Program-made: the position numbers and the translations under genes
Shown here: positions 16,831-25,740 of the stretch, in pieces
Numbering within the stretch: position 1 is the first letter of the stretch
Layout: every line of letters starts with the position of its first letter
NCBI GenBank assembly: GCA_020628645.1
Contig: JAHDES010000039.1
Location: forward strand, 1 to 57,963
Length of the DNA stretch: 57,963 nt
Source of the DNA: Saprospiraceae bacterium
GTDB lineage: Bacteria; Bacteroidota; Bacteroidia; Chitinophagales; Saprospiraceae
Reading direction: 5' to 3'
Notes under the pieces: model-generated
Seen by the model: the letters and a program-made list of their open reading frames with translations, nothing else
Told to the model about the DNA's origin: nothing
Database searches by the model: none

Positions 16831-19065
16831 ATGAATTGGAGACTTGGGTATCTACTTTTAACTGTTTTTATCGTTTTTGGGGAATTTAATAGCAAACTTA
16901 TTGCGCAAGGCATCCATCATTGGGAAACCATAGTGTATGCAGAGGATGAATGGAATTATTACACCGCAAATGCTGCCCCACCCACAGATTGGAACGAACA
17001 TTCCTTTAATGATGATAATTGGGCAACAGGAATAGGTGGTTTTGGGTATAATGATGGTGATGATAATACCATTGTCCCATCAGGAATTTTGACCATTTAT
17101 ATTCGTCATACCTTCAATATTACCAATAAAGACAATATTGCTCAACTCTTACTAGATGCCGACTATGATGATGGCTATGTTGCTTTTTTAAATGGTGTGG
17201 AAATAGCTCGCGCAAATGTGGGGAATGACCCCATTATAGCTCATCAACAGACCACTCCAACGGATCATGAAGCTGGTTTGTATCAAGGAATTCTACCTGA
17301 GCGCGTTACGCTTTCGCCACAAATTATAGAAGATGTTTTAACTACAGGCGAAAATACCTTAGCCATTCAAATTCATAATGCAGGAACGTCTTCTTCTGAT
17401 TTATCCTCCAATTTTTATCTGCATTTAGGAATTACGGATACTTCTTTTGATTATGGCAATCCACCTACTTGGTTTGAAGCCCCATTTTCTGCCAATTTAT
17501 CCTCTAATTTGCCCATTGTTTCCATTTCTACTATAAATGGTCAACCTATTGTAGATGAACCCAAAATAACGGCACAAATGGGAATCATCAATAATGAAAA
17601 TGGTGTGAATCAAATTTCTGATCCTTTCAATGAATATGACGGATTTATTGGTATTGAAATACGAGGGTCTAGTTCGGCTTGGTTTGATAAAAAAGGTTAT
17701 GGTTTTGAAACGCGAGATGAAAATGGAGAAAATAATAATGTCAACCTTTTAGGTATGCCCAAAGAAAATGATTGGGTGTTACATGGGCCCTATAGCGATA
17801 AAAGTTTGATGCGAAATGCACTTACTTATATAATTGCTGGTGAGATTATGGAATATGCACCACGCGTTCGTTTTTGTGAGTTGGTGTTAAATGGGGATTA
17901 TAAAGGGGTTTATGTCCTTACGGAAAAAATTAAGCGTGATGATGATCGCGTCGATATTCGTAAGATGACAGAAGATGATAATAGTGGAGAGGCTTTGACG
18001 GGGGGATATATTATTAAAATAGATAAATTTACAGGTGCGGCGAATGATGGTTGGGCATCAAATTATCCTCCTTATGATGGATCAGTAGCACAAACTGTTT
18101 TTTTATATCACTATCCCAAGCCTGATGAAATTACCGCTCAACAAAAAAACTATATTCAAAATTACATGCACAATTTTGAAGATGCACTAAAAGGTTCCAA
18201 TTACCAAGATCCAAATTTAGGCTATCGAAAATACCTAGATATGGAAGCCTTCCGTCGTTTTTGGATGATTAATGAAATTGCGAAAAATGTTGATGGCTAT
18301 CGTTTGAGTACCTACATGTATAAGGAGCGCGATAGTTTAGGAGGAAAACTACATTTGGGACCTGTATGGGATTTTAATTTGAGTTTTGGAAATGCCGATT
18401 ATTGCACGAGTGGTAATCCTGAAGGGTGGGTGTATTCCGAATTTAATGAACTGTGTGGAGGAGATATTTGGAATGTTCATTTTTGGTGGGATCGTATTTT
18501 TACGGATTCTTCCTTTCGTCAGGAATTGGTTGACGACTGGCAAAATTTACGAATGGGCGTATTGAGTGATGAAGCCCTAACAGGCAAGATTGATTCGATG
18601 GCACAATTGTTACAAACGGCTCAAGTACGCAATTATAATCGCTGGAATGTACTCGGTCAATATCTATGGCCCAATTATTATATTGGTGCAACATGGCAAG
18701 ATGAAGTGGATTTTCTTCGCCAATGGACCTTAGATCGTTTAGCATGGATGGATAATAATATAGATGATTTATCTTCTTTAATTGAATTGCCTTCAGGTAC
18801 AACAGTTGCTCCGAATCCGATGGATACCTACTTAAAAGTAGATTTTTGGGCACCTTTGGCTACCCTTGATCTTCAATTTAATCTGTGTGATGCAATGGGC
18901 AAACGAGTTTATACCCACGAATTACGAGTAGATCAACAGGATCGACGGCAAACGTTTATTCTGAATGATCCAGCACTAGCTAATCTCCCTACAGGATTAT
19001 ACTTTTATTATGTAACAGGAAATGATAATAGTGTTCATTTGAGTGGGAAATTGATGAAGCGGTAG
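16831..19065 (+). CDS. Secreted CotH-kinase-family protein with T9SS sorting domain
   Basis: A 744-residue exported protein: signal peptide 1-26 (ending LIAQ), an N-terminal beta-sandwich (about 30-200, with DDGYVAFLNGVEIAR as in many CotH proteins), a CotH kinase-like core (about 265-570) and a Por/T9SS tail (about 665-744, starting VAPNPMDTYLKV). In the core, LVLNGDYKGVYVLTEKIKRD is near 350 and GPVWDFNLSFGNAD is near 508; the latter Asp-rich motif binds metal in CotH kinases. Bacillus CotH phosphorylates spore-coat proteins; a substrate here is unknown. The stop lies 1 bp from the convergent propeller gene. Confidence 0.9.
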   Translation: MNWRLGYLLLTVFIVFGEFNSKLIAQGIHHWETIVYAEDEWNYYTANAAPPTDWNEHSFNDDNWATGIGGFGYNDGDDNTIVPSGILTIYIRHTFNITNKDNIAQLLLDADYDDGYVAFLNGVEIARANVGNDPIIAHQQTTPTDHEAGLYQGILPERVTLSPQIIEDVLTTGENTLAIQIHNAGTSSSDLSSNFYLHLGITDTSFDYGNPPTWFEAPFSANLSSNLPIVSISTINGQPIVDEPKITAQMGIINNENGVNQISDPFNEYDGFIGIEIRGSSSAWFDKKGYGFETRDENGENNNVNLLGMPKENDWVLHGPYSDKSLMRNALTYIIAGEIMEYAPRVRFCELVLNGDYKGVYVLTEKIKRDDDRVDIRKMTEDDNSGEALTGGYIIKIDKFTGAANDGWASNYPPYDGSVAQTVFLYHYPKPDEITAQQKNYIQNYMHNFEDALKGSNYQDPNLGYRKYLDMEAFRRFWMINEIAKNVDGYRLSTYMYKERDSLGGKLHLGPVWDFNLSFGNADYCTSGNPEGWVYSEFNELCGGDIWNVHFWWDRIFTDSSFRQELVDDWQNLRMGVLSDEALTGKIDSMAQLLQTAQVRNYNRWNVLGQYLWPNYYIGATWQDEVDFLRQWTLDRLAWMDNNIDDLSSLIELPSGTTVAPNPMDTYLKVDFWAPLATLDLQFNLCDAMGKRVYTHELRVDQQDRRQTFILNDPALANLPTGLYFYYVTGNDNSVHLSGKLMKR

Positions 19066-19066
19066 G

Positions 19067-20188
19067 TTAAAATATTCTTTCAAATCTATCTCCATTAAAT
19101 TGACAAACAGAGCCATCTCCCATAGCGAACCAAAGTTCTCCTTGTTTCGATAGATAAATTTGCCAAATGTGATGAGTAGTAAGTCCGTCTTTTAGGGTGT
19201 AATTAGTCATTGATTTAGTTGTACGATCATATTTCCAAGCTCCTGTATCGCGATCGCCAAACCAAATATTTCCTTCTTTGTCTTCACCAATAGAAAATAC
19301 ATGTTCTAAGCTCCCTTCTGGCGAACGATAACCACCAGAACGACCACTATTTGGGGAAATAAGTCCTTGTTCTGCGGAAAAGTTAATCGTTTTCTCACCA
19401 TCATATCGTAAAACACCAATCCCATTGTTTCCGATCCATAAAATTCCTTTACTATCCTCAAAAATACTTCGTACATGTAGATAGCCCGTCATCTGACTTA
19501 AGCCTAAATATCCATCATCAATGATCGTGAAATCTTTACCATCATATCCAAATACTCCACCATAAGTACCAAACCAAATCCGATCATTTTTTCCTCGTAC
19601 AAAGGGTGTAGAAACAGAAATATAGTTCTCATATCCCTCTTTTTGCTCGATGGGGAAAGTATGATAGGTGAGTGGCATTCCATTGTACCGATACACACCA
19701 GGCTGCCCTTCTTTTTCATTGTAGCCCGTTCCTTCATCTCCTTTAAACCAAAGATCGGTAGGAGTGGAAGCCCAATTTTCTTTATTGGTATAATCTTTTG
19801 TAGTAGGCGTGATAATTTCTTCTCCATTGTAATAGCTAATGCCGTGTCCTCCTTCAAACCATACATTTCCATTCGCATCCTCATATAAGGAGCGCACCTG
19901 ATTATCACTTAAACCATGGTCTACCGTAAAATAGGTGAATTTCCCATTAGCATATTTGCAAACTCCTTCCTGATGACTTGCAAACCAAATATTTCCATGA
20001 CGATCTTCTAATATCGAACGAATACCAGTAGTGTATTCTAAATATTTAATGACAGTAGGCTTTATAGTTGTATCTTTTGGATTAGATATGGAGGAACTCG
20101 TGGCTTGTTTGGAAACATTTTTTGAATTGCAAGAAATACAAATGGAAATCAAGAATATTAAGTAGAATGTAGAAACGAATTTATACAT
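19067..20188 (-). CDS. Reg_prop beta-propeller lipoprotein
   Basis: A 373-residue lipoprotein (lipobox ICISC, Cys20) made almost wholly of Reg_prop/Kelch-like blades. At least six copies follow the pattern ED-x-x-GNIWF-x-(8)-Y-(G)-F-(T), for example EDRHGNIWFA, EDANGNVWFE, EDSKGILWIG and EDKEGNIWFG. In Bacteroidota such propellers usually form the sensor half of hybrid two-component proteins, but here the protein ends after the last blade, with no kinase. It may therefore sense or bind a surface ligand or act as a scaffold. Confidence 0.85.
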   Translation of the reverse strand: MYKFVSTFYLIFLISICISCNSKNVSKQATSSSISNPKDTTIKPTVIKYLEYTTGIRSILEDRHGNIWFASHQEGVCKYANGKFTYFTVDHGLSDNQVRSLYEDANGNVWFEGGHGISYYNGEEIITPTTKDYTNKENWASTPTDLWFKGDEGTGYNEKEGQPGVYRYNGMPLTYHTFPIEQKEGYENYISVSTPFVRGKNDRIWFGTYGGVFGYDGKDFTIIDDGYLGLSQMTGYLHVRSIFEDSKGILWIGNNGIGVLRYDGEKTINFSAEQGLISPNSGRSGGYRSPEGSLEHVFSIGEDKEGNIWFGDRDTGAWKYDRTTKSMTNYTLKDGLTTHHIWQIYLSKQGELWFAMGDGSVCQFNGDRFERIF

Positions 20189-20234
20189 GAAAGATAATTA
20201 TACAGTTGTAATTTATTTTACAGTTCTTATGTTT

Positions 20235-20261
20235 CTTTTGTGCCTTTTGTGCCTTTTGTGC
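20235..20261. repeat. Three tandem copies of a 9-bp unit
   Basis: CTTTTGTGC is repeated exactly three times head to tail in the 82-bp spacer between the propeller lipoprotein start and the HemD stop. Similar TTTGTG tracts occur widely between Bacteroidota genes; no role can be assigned. Confidence 0.7.
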
Positions 20262-20270
20262 TTGGAAAAA

Positions 20271-20933
20271 TCAATTATAAAGTTGCTCTATCACCTCCCA
20301 CACCCCTCGCTCAGAAGGACTATTGGCAGTATGAATAGTTGCAATCCCTAAATTTTCTAAAGCACTTGCAGTGGTCGCTCCAATCGCAATGACGATTTGA
20401 TGGGAGAGGGGATTATAAATTTGATAATAGGCTTCTGCATTCATGGGACTGGTAAAAACTAAAATATCAGGCGTAGGAATGGAGAATTGCTGTTTGGGAA
20501 AATTATCATACACCACTAAAGAAGGCGCATCTGGAAAAAAAGACTGTAAAGAATGTCTAGATTGTTGCGCTTGAATGAAAAGGACAGATGCTGTTTCAAT
20601 AAACTCATGAAAGGCTATTCCTGTCATTGCTGGGTGTCCGTTGCCGATGAACTCAGGTGCAAAACCTGCATCTTCAAGGACTTTAGCTGTTCCTTTGCCC
20701 ATCGTGGCTAAGTGTCGATGGGGTAGAACTTCTTTTATAATAGCTTGTGCTAAACTAAATTTCACACCATTTTTGCTATAAAAAAACAGCCAATTACTTG
20801 AGGGAATTTCGGGTACTTCAACTAATGAAAAGCTAATCAGTGATTCATCATGCAAATGAAAATTAGTTTTTGACAATTGCTGTCGTAAGAAACTATCTTC
20901 CTCTAAATATCGACTGATAAATACTCGTTTCAA
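20271..20933 (-). CDS. hemD: Uroporphyrinogen-III synthase HemD
   Basis: Cyclises hydroxymethylbilane to uroporphyrinogen III in haem biosynthesis. The 220-residue length and the sparse motifs fit HemD: IPSSNWLFFYSKNGV (SNW...S.NGV), ATMGKGTAKVLEDAGF (the G-x-x-T-A-x-x-L signature) and the second-domain VFTSPMNAEAYY with AIGATTASALENLG. The start is TTG at 20933; no ATG precedes the first domain. The TTG overlaps the stop of the upstream DnaQ-like gene as TTGA, so translation is probably coupled. No other haem gene is in the window. Confidence 0.88.
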   Translation of the reverse strand: MKRVFISRYLEEDSFLRQQLSKTNFHLHDESLISFSLVEVPEIPSSNWLFFYSKNGVKFSLAQAIIKEVLPHRHLATMGKGTAKVLEDAGFAPEFIGNGHPAMTGIAFHEFIETASVLFIQAQQSRHSLQSFFPDAPSLVVYDNFPKQQFSIPTPDILVFTSPMNAEAYYQIYNPLSHQIVIAIGATTASALENLGIATIHTANSPSERGVWEVIEQLYN

Positions 20934-21514
20934 AACAACTCAATCGCTTCTAAATCCAATAAATTGTAAAATAGTAAGGCCACCACAGATACATCTGCCA
21001 AGGCGTTATTCGCATCTGCATAGAGTTTTCCATCATATAATTTCTGGTGAATTTCCATTAATTTAGGCCATTTGTAACCACCGCCTGGTTTTGGTTTTTT
21101 TACATACCAAGTGGCTTCTTGCATCAGGCAGTACAATTCACTACTAAACATGCGATGACTCATGCCTTTTCGATAAAATTCAGCGGCGACCACATGCGAA
21201 TTAAACTTAGAATTGTAAGAAACAATGTATTCTGCTTTATCCACTACATCTGAGAACTGTTGTAAAGCTTCTTTTATCGGTGTCCCTTCTTCATGTATTT
21301 TGACGGGGTCAATTTTGTGAATACGTTCTGTATCTTGGGAAATCTCAAATCCTTCTGGTTTGATTAAATCATCTCTAGAGGCGACCAATTCGCGATTGTC
21401 ATCATATAATAACCACGATAAATGCACTAAGCGTGGCCAACTAAACGCATCATTGGGTCCCGCTTTCCAATTTTTAGGTTTTCCTTCAGCGGATACATCG
21501 AAAAAAAGAATCAT
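20930..21514 (-). CDS. DnaQ-fold exonuclease-like protein, apparently catalytically dead
   Basis: A 194-residue protein collinear with the DEDDh exonucleases of Bacteroidota (FFD...GKPKNWKA, WPRLVHLSWLLYDDN, GGYKWPKLMEIHQKLYDG). The catalytic positions are mutated. Exo I, normally DTE, reads D6-V-S8. The Exo II Asp is Asn105 (NSKFNSHVV). The Exo III His is Asn169 (NNALADV), leaving only Asp6 and Asp174. The scaffold is intact and in frame, so this looks like a maintained pseudoenzyme rather than a decayed gene. It may still bind nucleic acid or nucleotide. It overlaps hemD by 4 bp. Confidence 0.85.
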   Translation of the reverse strand: MILFFDVSAEGKPKNWKAGPNDAFSWPRLVHLSWLLYDDNRELVASRDDLIKPEGFEISQDTERIHKIDPVKIHEEGTPIKEALQQFSDVVDKAEYIVSYNSKFNSHVVAAEFYRKGMSHRMFSSELYCLMQEATWYVKKPKPGGGYKWPKLMEIHQKLYDGKLYADANNALADVSVVALLFYNLLDLEAIELF

Positions 21515-21535
21515 AGTTGAGGTGTAGTTTTATCA

Positions 21536-21576
21536 AAAAAACAAAAGGTGTTATCTGGCTGTAAAGATAACACCTT
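21536..21576 (-). terminator. Rho-independent terminator of desaturase gene
   Basis: AAGGTGTTATCT (21545-21556) pairs perfectly with AGATAACACCTT (21565-21576) around an 8-base loop. The minus strand continues TTTTGTTTTTTT, so it is a strong leftward terminator after the desaturase. Confidence 0.8.
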
Positions 21577-21609
21577 CTGCTGGGTTTAAGTTATAAATAG
21601 AGCGTAATA

Positions 21610-22671
21610 TTACCCGAATCGCATTTGCTCCAAACGATAAAATTCTTTAAATGTAATCATACGTTTGGTTTCTTCATCCCACAATTTATTAAAGATCAAA
21701 GGAATACTTTCCCGAAAGGTCATGACCGTAGCAAATTTTTGCAAAATAGGATTTTCTTTGGCGCATTTTTCTAAATTGTAATTTGGAATTTTGGAACTCA
21801 AATGATGAATATGATGAAACCCAATATTACCTGTAAGCCACATAAATAATTTGGGTAATTTATAATAAGTCGCTCCTCGAATTGCCGCTAGAAGGTAATC
21901 CCAATTTTTTTGCCAGCGATTATAAGTCTCTTCATGTTGATGTTGCACATAAAAAAACCAAAACGCAATCATCATGAAAACAAGTACAATCTGTAATTGT
22001 ATTAAGAAGAAGCGTCCCCATCCTAAAAAATAGCCTAAGCTAATATAAACAGCCGCTAAGGCAACATTATTAATAACTTGACTAATCCGCTCTCTTGTCA
22101 TCTTGGGCCATTCCATAGATCCCAATCTACGCACACTAATAGATGGTATACGATTGGAGACGGTCATATAATATACAGGTACGAAGCCAAATAATACAAA
22201 AGGGTTTCTAAATACTCGATATTTAAATCGCCCCCATTTAGAACGTTTACGATATTCTTCAAACGTTAGGAAATCAATATCACCAATATCTCGATGTTCT
22301 AATTTTCCCGTATGCGTATGATGATAATTGTGAATATTAGCCCAATATTCAAAAGGAATAGTACTAAAAAAGCTACAAAATGTGCCTACCACATTATTCC
22401 AACGGCGAGATTTTAAAAAGGATTGATGCCCACAATCATGCTGAATAATAAAGATTCGAACTAGTAAAAAAGCATTGATAAATCCTAATCCAAAGGTAAT
22501 CCAGTACGAATAATCCATACTAATATACATCAAGACCCAAATAGCTAGAAAGGGCAAGAAAGTATTGAGCATTTGCCAAACGGCCTTTTTGGTATCGGGT
22601 TTTTGGTATTTTCTGATAAGCTTTCCCCAATTTTTGAGTTGATTTTTGATGTCTTGTTCCATCGACTGCAT
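21610..22671 (-). CDS. Membrane fatty acid desaturase
   Basis: Di-iron membrane desaturase of 353 residues. Three His boxes are visible: H78-DCG-H82, H114-NY-HH118 and the distal FHHIHHL near 275. Hydrophobic segments at about 36-53, 58-75 and two pairs between 180 and 230 match the family. HDCGHQSF and the HxxHH pair fit the FADS/omega-type acyl-lipid or acyl-CoA desaturases that adjust membrane fluidity. ATG at 22671 or 22662 could start it; both keep the same core. It has its own terminator, so it is probably monocistronic. Confidence 0.92.
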   Translation of the reverse strand: MQSMEQDIKNQLKNWGKLIRKYQKPDTKKAVWQMLNTFLPFLAIWVLMYISMDYSYWITFGLGFINAFLLVRIFIIQHDCGHQSFLKSRRWNNVVGTFCSFFSTIPFEYWANIHNYHHTHTGKLEHRDIGDIDFLTFEEYRKRSKWGRFKYRVFRNPFVLFGFVPVYYMTVSNRIPSISVRRLGSMEWPKMTRERISQVINNVALAAVYISLGYFLGWGRFFLIQLQIVLVFMMIAFWFFYVQHQHEETYNRWQKNWDYLLAAIRGATYYKLPKLFMWLTGNIGFHHIHHLSSKIPNYNLEKCAKENPILQKFATVMTFRESIPLIFNKLWDEETKRMITFKEFYRLEQMRFG

Positions 22672-22762
22672 AATCCTGAAATTTAGAGTTAAAATTGGTT
22701 TTGATTATATTGGTCGTTTCATGCTAAAAATTCATTTGTTATTCCTACTCATCTTTTAATAA

Positions 22763-25561
22763 TTAATGCGCTTCCAACCAATTTTGTCCTGTCCCCATTT
22801 CTACAACAATAGGTACTTTTAAATTGGGAATGGCATTTTTCATATGCGTTTCTATGATGGGTTTTAGAGTTTCTAATTCTGTTTTTTCTACATCAAAAAC
22901 AAGTTCATCATGTACTTGAAGAATCATTTTTGATTTCAAATTCTCTTTCTGTAAGGCAGCATCAATATTAATCATGGCAATTTTAATCATATCTGCTGCT
23001 GTTCCTTGAATGGGGGTATTAATCGCATTTCGTTCCGCATGAGAACGAATCAAACTATTTTTAGAGTTAATATCGCGTAAGTAACGTCGCCTTCCCATTA
23101 AAGTACTCACATAACCATTTTGGCGTGCTTCTTCCACCACCTTATCCATATAAGATTTTAATCCACTATATTGTTTAAAATATTGTTGAATTAATTCACT
23201 CGCTTCTGCACGTTTAATATCCAATTGGCGAGAAAGATTCGTGGCTCCAGCTCCATAAATAATACTAAAATTAACTGTTTTAGCACGATAGCGTTGTACT
23301 TTAGTCACTTCCTCAAAAGGTACATCAAAAACGCGAGCTGCGGTAGCTTGATGAATATCTTGTCCTGCTTGAAAAGCATCTAGCATCGCTTCATCTCCAC
23401 TTATTTCAGCAATTAATCTTAATTCAATTTGTGAATAATCGGCAGCTAGTAAGATATGGTTTTCATCTTTAGGAATAAAGGCTTCTCGTACTTTTGCTCC
23501 TTCAGGCGTACGAATGGGGATATTTTGTAGATTTGGATTATTAGAACTCAAACGCCCTGTCGCCGCCAATGCTTGATTGAAAGAAGAATGAATGCGTCCT
23601 GTTTTAGGATTCACCATTTTAGGTAAGGCATCGACATAAGTTGATTTTAATTTTGCCATACCCCGAAATTTGAGTATATCTGCCACGATGGGATTGTGGG
23701 GCGCCATCTCATTGAGTTTTTCCTCATTGGTAGAATACTGTCCCGTCTTTGTTTTTCGCCAGCGATAAGGAATTTCAAGTTTATCAAACAAGATTTGACC
23801 CACTTGTTTTGGAGAAGCAATATTGAATTTTACACCAGCTTGCTCGTAAATGCTATTTTCTACTTCGGCGATAGAAGTTGTTAATTCTTTTGAATATTCA
23901 TTGAGATAATCAACATCCAAGTTTACACCATTGTATTCTAAGTTCACGAGGGCTTGGATGAGGGGGGCTTCAATGTCTTGATATAATTTTTCTAAACCTT
24001 CTTCTTTGAGTTCTGGTGCAAATTTCTCTTTTAATTGTAAGGTGATATCGGCATCTTCCGCAGCATAATCTACCACTTTTTCTACTGCAATATCGCGCAT
24101 GCTGAGCTGGTTCTTTCCTTTTTTACCAATTAAAGTAGTAATAGAAATCGGTTGATAACTGAGATAAGTTTCTGCGAGATAATCCATATTATGACGCAAC
24201 TCAGGTTCGATCAAATAATGCGCGATCATGGTGTCAAAAAGACCTCCTTTCAGTTCAATACCATACCATTTTAAGATAAGGATGTCGTATTTGATGTTTT
24301 GACCAATTTTTTCAATAGAAGAATTTTCAAAGATTGATTTAAATTCATGAACGATGGCTTTCGCATCTTCAAATTCAGCAGGAACGGGTACATACCAAGC
24401 TTCGCCTGTTTTATACGCAAATGACATTCCTACTAATTCAGCTTCATTGGCATCAATGCCTGTCGTTTCCGTATCAAAACAAAAACTCTTTTTGGAAGCC
24501 AAATCTTTAATCAATGCAGCACGTTCTTCGGCACTTGCTGCTAAATGATATTGATGTGTTGTATTAGTAATATTTTTATCAGCGATGGCGTGCGCAGGAG
24601 GTTGTTTAAATTCAGGATAAGAAGTGGTCTCTTTCGTTGCCGAGGGAGGCCCAAATAAACTACCTTGTTCTCCTGGCTTCGCTTGGCTTTCGCCTAAAAT
24701 ACTTTTTGCGAGTGAACGAAATTCTAAATCTTTAAAAAGAGCTGATAATTTTTCTCGATCAAAAGGATCAATCGTATATTCTTCCGCCTTGAAATCAATC
24801 GGCACATTTATGTCAATGGTTGCCAAAACTTTAGATAAACGACCTTGCTCCGCAAATTCAATAACTTTTTCTTTTTGCTTGCCTTTGAGTTGATCGGTAT
24901 TGTCTAAAAGCCCTTCTAAACTATCGAATTTATCCAATAATTTAACGGCTGTTTTAGCACCAATCCCTGGAATGCCTGGAATATTATCTACCGCATCTCC
25001 TTGTAAACCCAACACATCAATTACTTGATCGACGCGTTTGATTTGCCATTTTTCTAAGACTTCAGGTACACCCAAAATATCCACGCCATTTCCTTGACGA
25101 GAAGGTTTATACATAAAGATGTTTTCTGATACTAATTGAGCATAGTCTTTATCTGGTGTTACCATATAAACTTTGAAGCCCTCTTTTTCTGCTTTTTTAG
25201 CTATTGTACCAATCACATCATCCGCCTCAAAGCCTTGTTTTTCGATAATGGGGATTTTAAATGCTTTGATGATTTCTCGTATATACGGAAATGCAATAGT
25301 AATATCTTCAGGTTGTTCTTGCCGATTAGCTTTGTATTCAGGGTATAATTCATTTCGAAAAGTAGGGCCACTCAAATCAAATGAAACCGCAATATGGCTG
25401 GGGTTTTGCGACCGCATTAAATCCCAAAGTGTACGAACAAAACCTGTAATGGCAGAGGTGTTGAGTCCTTTCGAATTGATTAATGGACGCGTAATAAAGG
25501 CATAATGGGCACGATAGACAAGAGCATGTCCATCTAATAGAAAAAGCTTTTTAGTCGGCAT
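22763..25561 (-). CDS. polA: DNA polymerase I
   Basis: A 932-residue enzyme from the ATG at 25561. It has a 5'-nuclease domain (1 to about 290, with FEADDVIGT and DKDYAQLV), a proofreading 3'-5' exonuclease with intact D363-T-E365 and a DYAAEDAD Exo III motif, and family A polymerase motifs A (DYSQIELRL from Asp708), B (RYRAKTVNFSIIYG) and C (QVHDEL, Asp885). It replaces RNA primers and fills repair gaps. An upstream ATG at 25609 adds 16 residues that precede the conserved LFLLDGHAL start and is unlikely. Confidence 0.97.
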   Translation of the reverse strand: MPTKKLFLLDGHALVYRAHYAFITRPLINSKGLNTSAITGFVRTLWDLMRSQNPSHIAVSFDLSGPTFRNELYPEYKANRQEQPEDITIAFPYIREIIKAFKIPIIEKQGFEADDVIGTIAKKAEKEGFKVYMVTPDKDYAQLVSENIFMYKPSRQGNGVDILGVPEVLEKWQIKRVDQVIDVLGLQGDAVDNIPGIPGIGAKTAVKLLDKFDSLEGLLDNTDQLKGKQKEKVIEFAEQGRLSKVLATIDINVPIDFKAEEYTIDPFDREKLSALFKDLEFRSLAKSILGESQAKPGEQGSLFGPPSATKETTSYPEFKQPPAHAIADKNITNTTHQYHLAASAEERAALIKDLASKKSFCFDTETTGIDANEAELVGMSFAYKTGEAWYVPVPAEFEDAKAIVHEFKSIFENSSIEKIGQNIKYDILILKWYGIELKGGLFDTMIAHYLIEPELRHNMDYLAETYLSYQPISITTLIGKKGKNQLSMRDIAVEKVVDYAAEDADITLQLKEKFAPELKEEGLEKLYQDIEAPLIQALVNLEYNGVNLDVDYLNEYSKELTTSIAEVENSIYEQAGVKFNIASPKQVGQILFDKLEIPYRWRKTKTGQYSTNEEKLNEMAPHNPIVADILKFRGMAKLKSTYVDALPKMVNPKTGRIHSSFNQALAATGRLSSNNPNLQNIPIRTPEGAKVREAFIPKDENHILLAADYSQIELRLIAEISGDEAMLDAFQAGQDIHQATAARVFDVPFEEVTKVQRYRAKTVNFSIIYGAGATNLSRQLDIKRAEASELIQQYFKQYSGLKSYMDKVVEEARQNGYVSTLMGRRRYLRDINSKNSLIRSHAERNAINTPIQGTAADMIKIAMINIDAALQKENLKSKMILQVHDELVFDVEKTELETLKPIIETHMKNAIPNLKVPIVVEMGTGQNWLEAH

Positions 25562-25637
25562 GAAAACGCTTATTGTTCGCTTGCAAGATAACGAAAAGCT
25601 AGAAATCAAGGTGGAGAAAACAGATAAATTTTTCTAC

Positions 25638-25672
25638 AAAAAAAGATGCCAATACTTTACAGCATTGGCATC
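25638..25672 (-). terminator. Rho-independent terminator of TonB-like gene
   Basis: GATGCCAAT (25645-25653) and ATTGGCATC (25664-25672) form a 9-bp stem with a 10-base loop. Seven A residues at 25638-25644 give a T-run on the minus strand. It separates the TonB-like gene from polA. Confidence 0.75.
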
Positions 25673-25740
25673 AGTACCTTCTCAATGGATCAATGGTTTA
25701 TGGGGGATGTTATCGGTATGGGATATTTTTATTCTTTATT

